A stretch of DNA of 64,000 bases from Varanus komodoensis (taxonomy: Eukaryota > Chordata > Lepidosauria > Squamata > Varanidae). Made by a program: the position numbers and the translations under genes. Of this stretch, positions 23,401 through 35,974 are shown in pieces (positions within the stretch are counted from its first letter, which is position 1; the number at the start of each line of letters is the position of its first letter). The notes below the pieces were generated by a model. That model made no database searches and was not told the DNA's origin. It saw nothing but the letters and a program-made list of their open reading frames with translations. Location of the stretch: NCBI RefSeq assembly GCF_004798865.1, contig NW_025336481.1:17702934-17766933 (forward strand), in the 5' to 3' direction.

Positions 23401-24084
23401 TGGAGAAAGGCTCTTGTTGGTAGAGGCTGATTTCCTGGTAGGTTTGAGCCCTGCAAATTCTCAATTAAGCAGTGTCTGAATGGGGAGGAGGAAAATGAGA
23501 CTGGCAAGAACAGGCTCTTCTCCCAAACTGGTATGTTTTCATTTCCATCTTTTCTTTTCCCCTAGCTAGCTGCTAAGATGCCAAAACTGATGCTGCTCGC
23601 TTTAACATCTTCTCACTGATGTGATATGAAGTTTACATCCAAAATCAGCTCTTGGTAACTCAGTTTGCTTGTGACACTGGGTAATTGAACCAGTCAGATT
23701 GTGAGTAGGCCAATCAGATTTTATGTGGGAGTTCAGTTCAGATAGTGATTTGGTGTTAACAGTTTTCTAACTTCTAAAACCATACAAATACAGAATTCCA
23801 TTTCTAATAAAGAACATTCATGCTCAAAATTTTAAAGAATCTCTTTCTGTTTGAAGTCTGCAGACTGACAGTGAATATGCAATAGAAGCATTCTGAGGGG
23901 AGGAGGAAGGAATGAGAAGTTTGTGAAATTGCTTAACACAAAACAAAGCAAAAACATAGACTTTTCTTGACACAAATGTCTTAGCTGATGTTCAGTACCA
24001 AAAACTATCAAAAAGTATCCACTGTCAAGTAGAAAATAAAACTCTCTTTTTCACAGAGCACAATAGTGCATAATGTGATTTGTT

Positions 24085-24230
24085 GCCATAAGAGGCAATG
24101 GTGGTTGCACAAGGCAGGATATAAATGCAGTGTAATGCCATTATTATTACTACTGTTGTTGCTGATAATAATAATAATAGGGGATTAGACAAACCTATGG
24201 AGGATAAGGCTATCATAAGTGTATATGCTG
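24085..24230 (+). repeat. LINE/SINE tail joined to a CR1-tail fragment
   Basis: 24085-24180 ends GGCAGGATATAAATGCAGTG followed by ATT and AAT repeats, a common reptile LINE/SINE terminus. 24181-24230, GGATTAGACAAACCTATGGA then GGATAAGGCTATCATAAGTG, matches the middle of the CR1-type tail seen at 51838-52235. Confidence 0.55.
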
Positions 24231-24364
24231 CTTATAGTAGCAGTTACTTTTGTTTGATGTGGATAATAATGTAAGTTGTCTAAGACTACAATGATTTCTA
24301 GCATACATACCTCGTATTCCTTAGATTGTTATACTGTGTTTGCACTTCTGATTTTCAAGTCCTA

Positions 24365-24600
24365 GATCACTAGAGAGTCAGTGTAGTGTAGTGATTAATG
24401 TGTTGAACTAGAACTGGGTTCAGTTCCCCATTTGTGAAGCCCAAGTCAGTGGTAACCTTGGGCAAGTCACACATAGTCTGCCTTACAGGGCATTTGTGAG
24501 GACAGAATGTTGTACCTAGCGAAGGGGAAACCATGTGAGTCACACTGAATTTCTTAAACAAAAGGTGGGATAAAATATGTAAGATTCTGTAGGCCAAAGT
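24365..24600 (+). mobile_element. tRNA-derived SINE (Sauria/ACA/MIR-like)
   Basis: The head has A-box-like GTAGTGTAGTGATTAATGTG and B-box-like GGTTCAGTTCCC. The body has the conserved AACCTTGGGCAAGTCACACA and CTTACAGGGCATTTGTGAGG, and the end has AAAGGTGGGATAAAATATG. This order (tRNA head, CTTGGGCAAGTCAC core, CAGGG..TGTGAGGA, GGTGGGATA tail) is the squamate tRNA SINE layout. Confidence 0.8.
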
Positions 24601-25799
24601 TGTTGGTATTTTACAAACTTAGAGAAAAAACTTCAAGGAATCATTTCTACATTGATTTGTCTGCTATACCTATTGCAAAATCAGTGCATGAGAATTATTG
24701 AAACTCTTTTTAAAATATCCCTTCACTTTGTAAGGTATGCTGGCCAGACCTACTGGACTTAGCTCTTGCTACAAGTATTAATGCAAGAACATGTTAAACA
24801 TCCCTACCATCATAGTTGCATATTGCAGAGTAAGATTGCTAACAGTATATAAAGAAGTTTCTTTCCCATCACTGATCTTTTGTTGAAATATCTCCAGTTA
24901 GGTTCTGAGGAACCCTGGACCTAGAATGTTGAGGAAGATAGTGTTATCTAACATCCTGGAAACGTTATAACTTTGTGATGATACAAGATGCCCAGAAAGT
25001 ATTTTCCTGAGTTGGAATTCATGCTCCCAGTGCCCAGATCTAAAAGAGCAATCTCTCTTGGTCAAGCTATTAAACATGCTCTTATGGGCCATGTTTAGAC
25101 CAGATAAGCTCCCTCTAGTTAACCAAGTATTGGCAATTTCTATTCCTATATGCTGGATTATAAGGAATTCATGCTTCTACACGGAGTTGCTACACGGAGC
25201 TGTGAAATCTTAACATTCTAATTTCTGAGATGACTTCCCTGGGGTTTTTTTTTTAATTTCTGCTGCTTTTCTAGCTTGGCTAAAAGATCTAAAAAGCTCC
25301 AGATTTTGTAGGTGCCTTTTGGTGAACTTTTTGACACTTTTTTTCTCTCACACATCTTGAGATCATCTGATACTCTGGTAGGACCCCAGCCTCTGTAGTG
25401 ACAGCCAGGAGTTCTTTGTGAGTGCAGCGGGAATGAACTGGAATCAAAGCTGTTCTTAAGACAGCCCAGTTCCAAAGGAATACACACTTCAGTGGAAGTA
25501 TGGCTAAAGGCTTCCTTTGAGACTGACAACAGGAAGCACTTTATGTCTTCCAGCAGAAGATTTGCTACCATTCCTGCATGTTGGAAAATTATTCTTTTCA
25601 ACTATCTGGTAACTCCGCATTGCTAAATTTGCTTTAAGATTGAAGAGTACTTGAAGGCTCTTCAAGCCTTTCTTTCTATCAAGATCTACTTTTCACATTC
25701 TAGAAAAACAGAATATTTTCTCCTGTCCAGATGAGACATCCCAAAAAGTTCAACATGTACCCATTCCTGGCAAATCTCCCTCTAGGTGGATGGACCAGC

Positions 25800-26095
25800 T
25801 ACAGTACTTTACCCCACTCTGGGATTTGATTTCCTTAGATCTCTCAGTCTTGGAAGTATCTATTCTGGATACTATCTTGGGTTTTGATTTTGTTATCTTC
25901 CTTTCTATAGATATTACCAAATTACTAACTGCTTATATTTCTTTGATTGATTATTGTAATTTTCTTAGTTTTCCTGCTTCTACTATTAAATTTCTCTGTG
26001 TTATCAGAATTGCTGTTGCTGATTCTGATCATGTTTTTTCAACCATTCTCCTTTACTCACTGTTGCCTTTACTTGTCTTCATTTAAGTTGCAATC
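25800..26095 (+). mobile_element. L2-type LINE, reverse transcriptase fragment
   Basis: The plus-strand frame contains LLTAYISLIDYCNFLSFPAS, TIKFLCVIRIAVADSDHVF and STILLYSLLPL. These line up with the L2 pattern RLDYCNSLL.GLPASTIKPLQ..QNAAAR....DHV.PIL..LHWLP. It ends abruptly at a GC-rich unrelated block. The C-terminal continuation, same strand, is at 27590-27910. Confidence 0.75.
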
Positions 26096-26103
26096 TGTTG
26101 GGG

Positions 26104-26530
26104 ATGACTATTTCGCCACAAAGTTAGAATATTATGGGCATTACATGGAGGGCAGGAGAAGCATGGAAGGAAAGGTTCCCCCATGCTTCTTTTACCATGC
26201 TTCTTTTACCTTTGATGGTCAATTTCAACTGTCCAAATCTGGCTCTTCTTGATAAGAAGAGAGGAGGCTGAGGGGCTGCCAGGATACCTTGCCCACTGGC
26301 AGCACAGACCTCTGCCCTGCCCACTCCCAGAAACACTCTCCCAAAGCTGCACTTACAGCCTCAGAGAAGCAGCCAGTGTGGTTCTTTTCATGCCAGCTGA
26401 GAAGGTGGGAGAGGAGAGGGGATCCGAGAGCAGATTCCCAGCTTTGGAGTGACTTTCCAGCCTTGTAGCTGGGAATCTGAGAAATCCTATGGCTATCTAG
26501 ATGCTGCCTAGCAACCATAGGATTGCTCTG
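26104..26530. other. GC-rich unexplained insertion
   Basis: Much richer in G+C than its surroundings and lying between two halves of an L2-type LINE. It contains a perfect 14-bp tandem pair CCATGCTTCTTTTA (26181-26194 and 26195-26208). Open frames occur on both strands (26225-26518 minus, 97 codons; 26249-26452 plus, 67 codons) but match nothing known to me. Probably a non-autonomous repeat of unknown family. Confidence 0.4.
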
Positions 26531-26882
26531 TTTATGTTTTCTGTACTTTCAGATATTCCTATTGTCTTAAGTGATGCTGTCTTTCTGGAAAACGTTGGAT
26601 TTTTAACTGCCCTAAATACTGAACTGATGAGTTTTTTTTCACTTGCCATTAGGAAAGAGAGCAGAGTGCCACGCTAATTGTACATATTGCATAGCTATTT
26701 TGAGATTCTTCCTATAGTATAGAAAAGTTGCACTGCACCATTCAGTCAGGAAAAAAATAACAACATTCCCTTAATGTGGCATAAGTGTTCAAATTCATAA
26801 TCTGTTATGAAAAGTATTTTTATTGGGATGCTTGTCTTAAAACATTTGCATGACATTTCAGTACCATGCTGTTTTCCTCACC

Positions 26883-26985
26883 ATTATTTATTTATATTTA
26901 TTTAAACATTTATATGCCACCTATTTTGCCCATGGTATCTCGAGGCAGCTAACAACAGGCAATTAAAATATTTTATAAAGCAAAA
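26883..26985 (-). repeat. L2-type LINE 3' tail
   Basis: TTATTTATTTAAACATTTAT, ATGCCACCTATTTTGCCCAT and CTCGAGGCAGCTAACAAC are the minus-strand form of the 3'UTR end seen at 781-860 and 2610-2680. Confidence 0.65.
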
Positions 26986-27589
26986 CAGGAAATTGCAGGA
27001 AATTGTCATCACTATAGTGAGAGAGGAAGTGAAAGGGGAGAGAAAGAAGTCCTCCAAAGCATCACCACAGCGAGAGATGAACTGAGAGGGTAGTGAGAAA
27101 GAAAGGGTCTCCCAAAGCAGGTCTTCCTACCCAATCCATCTGGAGATGGAAATCCCGCTGGCATTTGCTTGCTGCAAAGAGAAGCACTGGTGAGTTGGGC
27201 AGCGAGGGGGTTAGGCAAACTTGCAGTTTTTCCACTTTCACAGGGGTCCTGCTCTCCTAATGCCCACAAATATGGTGAGATGACCATACATGTTCTGACT
27301 TAAAATTTGTATGTAAGTTGCATTTGTAATTCAAATTTCCATTTTTCCAGGAACAGAACTTGTTCTTTATCTGGGGAACGCTTATATTGAAAACTGTTAA
27401 TGTACTAATGTCTGAATAGTTGTGCTCATCAGTATATGTTCTTCCTAGGAGTATTCAACTGGAGTTAATTTGCTTGGATTTTTAGTTTTATTGGTACTTT
27501 TACTAACAAAAACATTTCTCAAAATGGAAACAGTTTCACTCTGAATCAATGATCTTGTTCCTCAATATCTTCAGTTCTTTCTTTAATAT

Positions 27590-27910
27590 GCTCTTCTTTG
27601 GACCCTTCACTCTGTTCATACCAATGTTAATCCTTTATCCGTCTGCATCTTTTTCTCTATGCAGCCGTCTCACTAGAATGCCCTTCTACAACTTCTGCAT
27701 CATTATTGACTCTTCCAATCTTTATATTAAGGCACCTTCTTAAAATGTATCTCTTCACCCCAGCTTATCCCAATTGACTCTCTTCTCCCTTTAGTTTTCC
27801 TCTCCCTAACATGACTTGTCTTTGTCTTTAGTATGTAAACCTTTGCTCTGTGCCTATAGTATTTAACTGTACACTGCTTAGCAACCTTAGGATTGTGTGC
27901 ATATCTATTT
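27590..27910 (+). mobile_element. L2-type LINE, C-terminal end
   Basis: Broken plus-strand frames resemble the L2 terminus: a NALP-like stretch, then LKMYLFTPAYPN (near 27740-27775; family pattern LKT.LF..AYP), followed by a pyrimidine-rich 3'UTR. It probably belongs to the same copy as 25800-26095, separated by about 1.5 kb of later insertions. Confidence 0.55.
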
Positions 27911-30298
27911 AACAAGCTAGGTTAGGTGCTTTCTTTCCTTCAGTAGCCTTTGCAATAATGGTTACTCATCCATATTTGCATTCTGTTTATTCTTTGCCCA
28001 CAGCTTCACCTATGGCAGGGCACTTTCATGTTTGGATTTGGTTTTTAAATACAATTCAGGCAAATTAGATTCTAACATTTGAAACTTTCTGACTTCTTTC
28101 TTGAACCATTTCCCTATCAGTTATGCAAGGTGGAAGTTTAAAATTGCCCTGACCCATGTTGCACAACCAAATTGTGGATGTCTGTTGGGGATGATAACAG
28201 CTTATCGCTAAAGCCCAGCAAGGTGTTTAGGCTCTAACTTCAAAGTGTAGGTCTGTGTGAGTTTTGAGAGTTCTGGCAGTGGCCCAGGAATAGAAGGCTT
28301 AGAGGAGTGTGGAGACTGAATACATTGTCAAAGGTAAAAGATTTGTAGAATTAACTGAACAGCTAAACCAAGAAAACAAGAGCCCTTTCTAAAACGTGTG
28401 GCATAAAGAAATTATTCCCTCCTCCTTCCTAGTAATTTGGCTTTTAATTAGATGACCATAAGCACTTCTCCCACATTGCTGAAGAATTCTGCTGCTTTTG
28501 ATTACATTGCGGCATGTGATCTGAAACAACAAACTGAGGTTAAAGCTAACTATATACCTAACTTAAAACAAGCCTATTTAAAACTGAAATATGTGTAAAT
28601 GACTCCTTACATTTTTTGTTTTTGTTGGTAGTTCATGGGTGTACAAACTTGCTGTTGGCTTTCCTGTAAATGTAGTCTTGTCTGGTCAGTGTCTTTACAG
28701 TTTCAACTGCCAGCCCCTACCCGTATCCAGATCTAAGGAAATGTCTATTATCATAAGGAGCAGAAGTTTGATGACTTAACAGAATGTGAAACAACATAAG
28801 TTTGTAGCCATTCTGGTATCAGTCTTACTATCATAAAGGTTTTTAGTCTGACCTTTCCTCCTGACATGCTACTTTCTTGCATATGATTAGTTCAATGAGG
28901 TGAGTCTCTTTCTGTAGTGGTACACAGCAGGTGCAGGTTTACTACTTCTGTGAGAGCTAAGCTAAAGTAGATGATGCTAGGACAGGATATACTGAAAACC
29001 CCTGAGATCTCCAAGTTTTTTGAAACAATTTTTCATGTAAATCCTTATCCACACCAGTAACTTTTTAAAAAGTGAGCTAAAAACAATTTCCCCATCACCC
29101 TAACCCACTCTGCTCACTTTTTGCTTCTCCATGCGCTTTAATGCTCTCTGCCTGTTTCCTCAGAACAATGCTTGCTTTGCCCCATTCTTTCTTACCAGCA
29201 TATTGCTAGAGATAACAGCAGTAGTGGTAAAAGTATAACCTCCCTAAGATGACCTTGATTAGAGTCTGTTTACTAGATCTGTGCCCACAAAGCTTTACTT
29301 TGTCGCTTGATGTTTGTACCCATTACGGTATTGGTCTCTACAGATCATGCATGGAGGTTGCATCTTCAACTATTTTAGTTTGAGTAACATAAGAACACTA
29401 AAAAAATCCATATTTCAAAGGGTGAATGACAGGAATACCTCAGCAGTACATTTGAATGCTACTCTGAAGAGAAGTTTAAGCCATGTTTCTGCATTCAACA
29501 AAATAGAATGGGGCAAAACCCTGGAAGAGCAATCTTCTGTTTCCAATTTTTAGGTGACAGTAAGTCAGCTATTTTTAGGCAATTTTCTCAGCATTTGGTG
29601 AATTCAGAACCTTCACTAAAGGAAATCTATACTAAATTTCACAGACTTAGTGAATTTCACAAATCCCATGCCACAGCAGCTTGGTAAATCATGGTGAATA
29701 ATTAACCCTTTATTAGATGAGCCATGTGCTGCATGTGAGCCACTTCTATTTTCTGTATATAATCTCTGAGGTTGTAAATATGACATGAGAATCTGAACCA
29801 ATGGGTTGTTTAAGAACTAAACAATCCAGTGAATAAGTAACAACGGTTATACAATCACAACTGCATAGCTCACAGTTTACTGCTATGGCATGTGAACTAG
29901 GTCAGTGATTAGACAAATCACGATTTGATAAGAACTCTTAGCTATGGAATGAAATTTTATAATTTATGCACAAATCTGTTTCTCCTACAAGTCAGAGTGC
30001 AGCAAGCAAAAAGTATTTTTAAAATAAGTATTTATATGAAGAAAACAATTAACATCATATCTACTTGCTTCTAATTTTAACTACTTAAAATATTATACTT
30101 CCTACTTCCTTTAGCTGTGAGCATATACTTAGGAAAATGGACTCTAGAATGACAGTATGACCTTGGGTATGTGCATTTGTTAAACTACAAATGTCAATCT
30201 TTTGTTTAGAGCTGATAAGTTTTGACAGGGAAAAGGGCCACATAGGACAGCATGTATTTTGCTCCATCAATGCTGACCTCCAATGCTTGCCTTCGCAG

Positions 30299-30366
30299 AT
30301 GGAACATGAGGATTTTGTAATGGAAGGGCATGGCAAGACTCCACCTCCTGGTGAAGAAAACAAACA
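30299..30366 (+). CDS. Putative exon 4, coding, unidentified gene
   Basis: 68 bases between an acceptor (TTGCCTTCGCAG, AG at 30297-30298) and a consensus donor ACA|GTGAGTC at 30367. Read in phase 0 after exon 3 it encodes MEHEDFVMEGHGKTPPPGEE then NK, ending two bases into the next codon. It is acidic with a TPPPGEE proline patch and no domain can be assigned. The lack of any stop, the phase match with exon 3 and good splice signals support a real exon. An internal ATG at the very start also allows translation to begin here if exon 3 is skipped. No downstream exon was found within the window. Confidence 0.55.
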
Positions 30367-30510
30367 GTGAGTCATGTTTATTTAAAAAGGGCCTTAATAG
30401 AGTAAATGATACAAAGCACTCATAAGTAAATGTGATTAAAGGATTGCTTCCTTTTCAAGGTAATCATCATTTAGTTGTTTTAAGAGTAAATCTTAAATTG
30501 CCAAAATAAA

Positions 30511-30601
30511 GGTGCCATCCTAAACACACTTTTTGAGGAGTAAGTCCCATTAAATACTGTGAAACTTAATTCTGTGTAAGCATGCATTGGGTTGCAGTGT
30601 A
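30511..30601. repeat. Short foldback MITE
   Basis: AGGAGTAAGTCCCATTAAAT with ACTTAATTCTGTGTAAGCAT and GCATTGGGTTGCAGTGTA is a decayed palindromic unit built around AGTAAGTCCCATT/AATGGGACTTACT. Related copies lie at 42183-42250 and 44889-44972. Confidence 0.6.
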
Positions 30602-33084
30602 AATATGCTATATACACAGTCAGTTTCTTACTTTTGGAGCAATGGGATAAATGATGTAGTAGTTGCCCTCATTTTACCAGAAAGAGCATAGGAAATGCAA
30701 AGCACAGTCTGCTTCCTGATATGCATCTATATGAGAGCCTTATGTTTCAGTTCTGAATAAATTTGCATGAATAGGTATCATTGATTTTAGTAATAGCTGC
30801 AGTTTCTCTGGTTTACCAAGTTCACATTAGAATATACAAGTAGTTTGATGATAAACTTTATTTCACATGAATCTGAGTTCGTATTTTTAGTGCACACATA
30901 AACATATGTATTCCAACTTGGTGTTGTAGAGAGTGACTGCTGGCAGTACATCTGTATTTGACAGTTTCTGTGGAAAACAAGAAATTTTATTGTTGCATTG
31001 GTGGCTATATTAGCATTTTGGTTGATTATCATGGCTTTTAAGGCGATGCCTTACAGTGGAGCTAATTCTTCAAAAATGCAGGAGGTTTTTGTTCAGCCTT
31101 GGCCATTTAGGTTTGGTATAATAGACGTTGTCCAGCACATGTGGAGGATACCATGTTGAGAAAGCCTGTTTTATATGGTGTTGGTGGTCTTTTTTAAGCT
31201 CTCCAAGATTTATTTTTGCTAACTAGGAATCTGAAATGGAGATTTTGACTTAGATGCCTTTCTGACTAATGTGGACTATAATAATACTTTCCCCCATTCC
31301 ACCAGCCTCTGAAGTTCCTTTGCTTGTTCACTCCCTTCCTATCAATAAATAACACTTAGTCCCTATTTTTCCCTTGTACAGAGTTGTCAAAATTCAGGCC
31401 CTTGGATTAAATCTGTTATGTCTGGGATCTTAATCTGGTCCTCTAGTTCCCTAGGTAGCCACAGCCAATTCTCTTGATCATTTCTCCTGACCTCTGATTA
31501 TCTGATTGTTGACCGCTGCACGGTTTTTCTCAAATCAAAATGGCTGAAATGCCTGAATAAGGTTTATTTACTGGTGATAAGAGCTTTAAGCTAAAATATA
31601 TTGGGGGTTTTGGCCCACTTCCATTGCCTTTTATTCTGCTCACTGCTGGAATGTGCCCCCCTGAATCTCAAACATTGAATTTGGCCATTAAGGGTGAAAG
31701 AGGTATAATACCTCTGCCCTAATATGTGATTTATTTTTTATCTATGCCTCGGGCCTTTTCCTCCTCTGTCTTTTTTCCTAGATCCTCAGATTTCATTTTA
31801 CTCTCTTCTCTGTCCTTTTCCAATCACCCTGTCTCTATTTCTTTTTTAGATTTCTTCCCTCCTAGGGTTATATCATAAAACTTCCCAGCCTTCAGACTCT
31901 TGGCCTCTCCAGCATCTTTGCCTTTGGACTTTCATCCTGCCAATAATATTCTCTCTATCCTGTGTGATTTTTAAAAAGTTCTGTCACAAAATGTTGTTTT
32001 CAGTGTTACATTGATGATATTTTTCTCCTTAGAATTTGGACTTTCTTTAATTACTGATACTTAACAAAAATGGGGACGGAAGTTGCAGTTACATGCTTAA
32101 AAGGTTATAGCTGGGTTTTAGCCTAGTAAGTAAAGATAAAAGCTACAAATGAACTTCTACTGTACAAGATTTGATAAACAATCAGACTTTTTTACAGAAA
32201 AAAATAAGTATACCACTGAATATGGCATGGGAGCATGCTTTTTTGATCCATTGGAGGAGAATTAAATCCAAAAGTTATTGCATTACTTATAAATATGACT
32301 ATACTGAGAGTGAGAATCTGTTCAGACAAGATCTTGTATTTGGTGTACTAAGTTTGCTGCTCCCTTTTACCTGAATATTACTTTTTCAAAAAAATGAGAA
32401 CATAGTTATTATGGGAAACTCTGCAGTTTCTTTTTTCTTTTCTTTTTTTTCTTTTTTGGCAGCAGCCATCTAGCAAATGTATTCTTTCTCTGCAGTATCA
32501 ATTTTCCAGATATTTTACACACACTGGCAAGATGGTCTGAACTTTTCAGTTTCAAAGATGGGAGGACTACAGTACATATTTTCAAAAGTACAGAATGACC
32601 CAGTTGCTAAACAGCTGTCACAGTATGGACACTTTGCCTAATCATTGGCAATGTCATTTTATAGAAGGAGATATTACTAACATTTGTATTCTATCCTTCA
32701 TGGAATAGAAAGTGACATCCCCATTTTTATCCCAATTATACCCCTTTAGGTAATTTAGATCGGGAAGTAACTGGTCAGTGTTACTCAAGAAACTTCATGA
32801 CCGAGGAAGGTTTTTAATTCATTTTTCCCCAAGCTGTTGCCATGCTGTAAATTACAATACACTTGTTTTCTTCACTGTTTTCAGTTGGAGAAGTAAAATG
32901 TGATGGTGGCATGAAAGAAGCCTTAGACCAACAAATTAAGTTAGTATTTCATGTATCTCAGCCATGAAATAGATCTACTTCTTAAAATTGGTATAGTAGG
33001 AAATAACAAGAGTACAAAATACATGAGAATAGCATCTGGAGGTTCTTATAGAACAGAAATTTTGGAAGGTATAAATGTTTCCAT

Positions 33085-33258
33085 TTATTTATATCCCATA
33101 CATACAGGGGTGAGGCTAATCCAGTGTTGTCTTGCAAGACTTCTTTTAAGCTAGAAGAAAGTAATTGGTCAAAGTCTATTCAGTGAGTGATAGCTACTAT
33201 GGGAAATCTGAATCTTGGTCGATGTCAGCATTCTAACCACTCTACCACAGTGAGTCTA
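33085..33258 (-). mobile_element. tRNA-derived SINE
   Basis: The reverse complement begins ACTGTGGTAGAGTGGTTAGA, then ATGCTGACATCGACCAAGAT with a B-box-like CAAGATTCAGATT, and ends GGGATATAAATAAATGG. A degraded relative of the SINE at 24365. Confidence 0.65.
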
Positions 33259-33784
33259 AAATGTCTTGAATCAATCACTAGTTCAGCTGAGCATTTTAAG
33301 AGAAACACCTGTAATGGATGGGATTTCTGCAAATTACTTTAATTTCAAAAAGTACAATTCCTTTTGGTTGTTTTTTTGCAACCTAATGAGCATGATCGTT
33401 ATATGAACTTCACTGTATCAAAAGCAATTTTACTTTTTCCTATACTTTTCAGTACTTTTGCTAAACATGTATGTTGCTATTTACAGAAATTGTTTAATTT
33501 TTCCAGACCCACAGTTTGAGAAAAATTATGTGGATATTAAAACAACCGTGGATTCATACTGATCCCTGATTTGCATTGGACAACAATGTTACCTTTGGCT
33601 GCTTCTACTAATTAAGACATATTTGGGGTATTGAAAGCAAGGATTTTGTATATTAAGGCATATTTCTACTAGTATATGACTTATCTTTTTACTGTGTTCT
33701 CATTTTTTTGAATGTATAAAAATGCTTTTGACTTGCTACACCCAACATTACAGACCATTATGATCTGATTTATCAGTGAGGGCA

Positions 33785-33898
33785 ACATAGTGCCTTCTAG
33801 ATGTTTGGATTACAGCTCTTGCTGGCCCCAGCCAGCATGGCCAGTGCTCAGGGATCATGGGAAATATAGTTTAAACATCTGGAGGATATCCCTGGTTT
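33785..33898. repeat. Palindromic MITE, near-complete
   Basis: The left arm CTTCTAGATGTTTGGATTAC and right arm TAGTTTAAACATCTGGAGGA are imperfect reverse complements around CCCAGCCAGCATGGCCAGTG. Other copies are at 15345-15440 (half), 38775-38892, 46290-46428 and 50088-50185. No coding capacity. Confidence 0.75.
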
Positions 33899-34787
33899 AA
33901 AAATATGTGAAACACTATTTGTGGACTAGTTGATTTAAATAATTTATTTAAATCATCAATTTTGTGATTAAATCAGAATTGAATGGCAGTGTTTCAGATT
34001 GCCTTAATTTAAATTCACTGTATACCTGGACAGCTTTATATAGGTTGATACCGGTAGTTGTTCCCCCTGCCTCATCTCATGTTTCATTACAATGTTCCTT
34101 GGTGCTCTCATTGATAACTGCCTTATTACTCAGGGTGAGTTTGCATGACAGAGCAACCCACACTACTAATAAGCTATGCAGAGTGAGTTGTTTGCTGGAC
34201 AACTCATGATGTTCCCAACCTATAATCTAGCTCACTTATGCTTATTCTCCCCTTTGGTTCTCTAGCCAGTATCTCTGTATTTTTTGTAGCACAGTTGAAC
34301 TTTTCTTGCCTGTCCCTGCTTTATTTGCAACCCATTTTCATTCATTAATAGTGGAGAAGGTTGCCACTTTAAAAAAAGCAGAGCTGGGGTAAGTGGCACT
34401 TCAGAGTGATGGTTACTGGTCTGCCACTTAAAAAAAAGCTCCAGAAATGTGTTCGGACGTTTTAATTTTTAAAAAAATATTTTTGGTGATAAGTCTTCAC
34501 AGCTGCACGAGTGAAAGAGCAAAAAAAATACATAGAACTCTCTTCCTCCCTCCGTGCACATTTGTGCACATGTAGCCTGTTGCTTCACACAAAAGGAAAA
34601 AAGAGTGAACTAGTAACATTTGTTCCAATGTGCTGCTTGGGCATTAGGGGAATAGCTATCACTTGTAGAGGCACAGGCAAGATCTCCAGCAGCAGTAGAG
34701 TATTGCTTCCCAATCCCCCATAACCCAGAATAAAATTGCTCTGTTAGGATTGGAAAACCCTTAAAACAAGGCATGGGTTGTTGGAGT

Positions 34788-34798
34788 GGGGGGGGGGG
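34788..34798. repeat. G11 run
   Basis: Simple G tract in otherwise AT-rich DNA. Confidence 0.8.
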
Positions 34799-35303
34799 TT
34801 GCTCCAAAACAAACCACCCTGTGGGAAGTGGTTTGGGTTTGGATGATATTACAACCCACATTGGCTAGTTTTTGATAATGGCCCATATTCTATAAAACCA
34901 GTGAGCATATAGATGATGTCACTGCCTTTGCAAGTAATTCATCCCTTCTCAAATCACTGGCTATTTAAAATGTTAATCCTAACCATTTCTAACATTATAC
35001 CAATTAATACAACCTATATATGTTGCTTCTCACATTTGCTTCTATACATTAGCATTTTTTGAATTCAGAGCATATGATACTGCAGGGCCCCCGTAATTGG
35101 TCAATGGCTTCCTATAGTATATCTCATTAGGAATAAGTGTATGTATAATGGGTGAAGAGCCAAGAGTAGTTTGGTTAGAACTTCCTAAGGAAGGTGGATA
35201 AGGTTAGTAAAAATTGTACCTGTGTTCACTGAGGACACACTCATGCAGGCATTAGAAAGGCACAATTTGGTAGTATTCTGCTCAGTGTATATGAGGAATG
35301 AAA

Positions 35304-35318
35304 GTGTGTGTGTGTGTA
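35304..35318. repeat. (GT)n microsatellite
   Basis: Seven GT units plus one base, uninterrupted. Confidence 0.85.
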
Positions 35319-35974
35319 ACTTCCTATAGTACCTCTAGCTTTAAACAAATGAATGTAATAATTCAGCTTATTTTTAAACTTCTGTTTAAATTCACGCTCT
35401 CATTGTCCTGGAGCCACTAATGATTACAGTAATCAGTAACGTATCATGCTTGCAGTGTTTTGATACAATTGAGAGCCAAATTCCAAAAAAACGTTTTAGG
35501 CAGGTGCTGCAGGTCATATATACTCAATTATAAAATATCTCATTCTTCATGTTTACATTTGAGTAAACTTTTGTTGACAAGGTGCTCTATTTGACTCAAA
35601 ATTAAGAAAATAGTGGTCTAAATCCAAGATAATTTAGATAATGCAAATAGATGTAAGCTTGCTCTATAGGGTTGCCCTTTTCCTTCCTGCATGCTCCCAA
35701 TTTGCTGAAGCGGATTTGGGAAATTCAGGGATGGGTGGGGTGGGAAATTCGGTCTGTCAGCGATGATGTTTCTGCTGGTGGGACACCATCGCATACAACC
35801 TAATGGGCTTTGCTTTTTTTAGTTACACAGATAACATAAACCAGACTACTTGTCTCCTGATAGCTGAATTTACATTGGTATTTACAAGAGCAGTAGTACT
35901 AGTTTTGGAAATTTATGTAAGGATTCCCAAAATGGTGGCTATGGAGTAGAGCTTTATTCAGTACCCACATCAAG

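Larger units (their letters stand above)
20484..30298 (+). other. Putative intron 3 with repeats
   Basis: 9.8 kb. Contains an AT-rich palindromic patch (about 20510-20595), LINE/SINE tails and a SINE near 24.1-24.6 kb, two L2-type LINE pieces (25800-26095, 27590-27910), a GC-rich insertion (26104-26530) and a minus-strand LINE tail (26883-26985). No further exon candidate was found. Confidence 0.4.

Noticed and set aside
24365-24600. tRNA gene
   Set aside because: Only box A/B-like sequence within a SINE; no cloverleaf pairing was evident by eye.
25218-25601. 127-codon minus-strand frame, considered as a retroelement or host exon
   Set aside because: No motif of a known reverse transcriptase, recombinase or host protein could be pointed to, and the splice context is poor.
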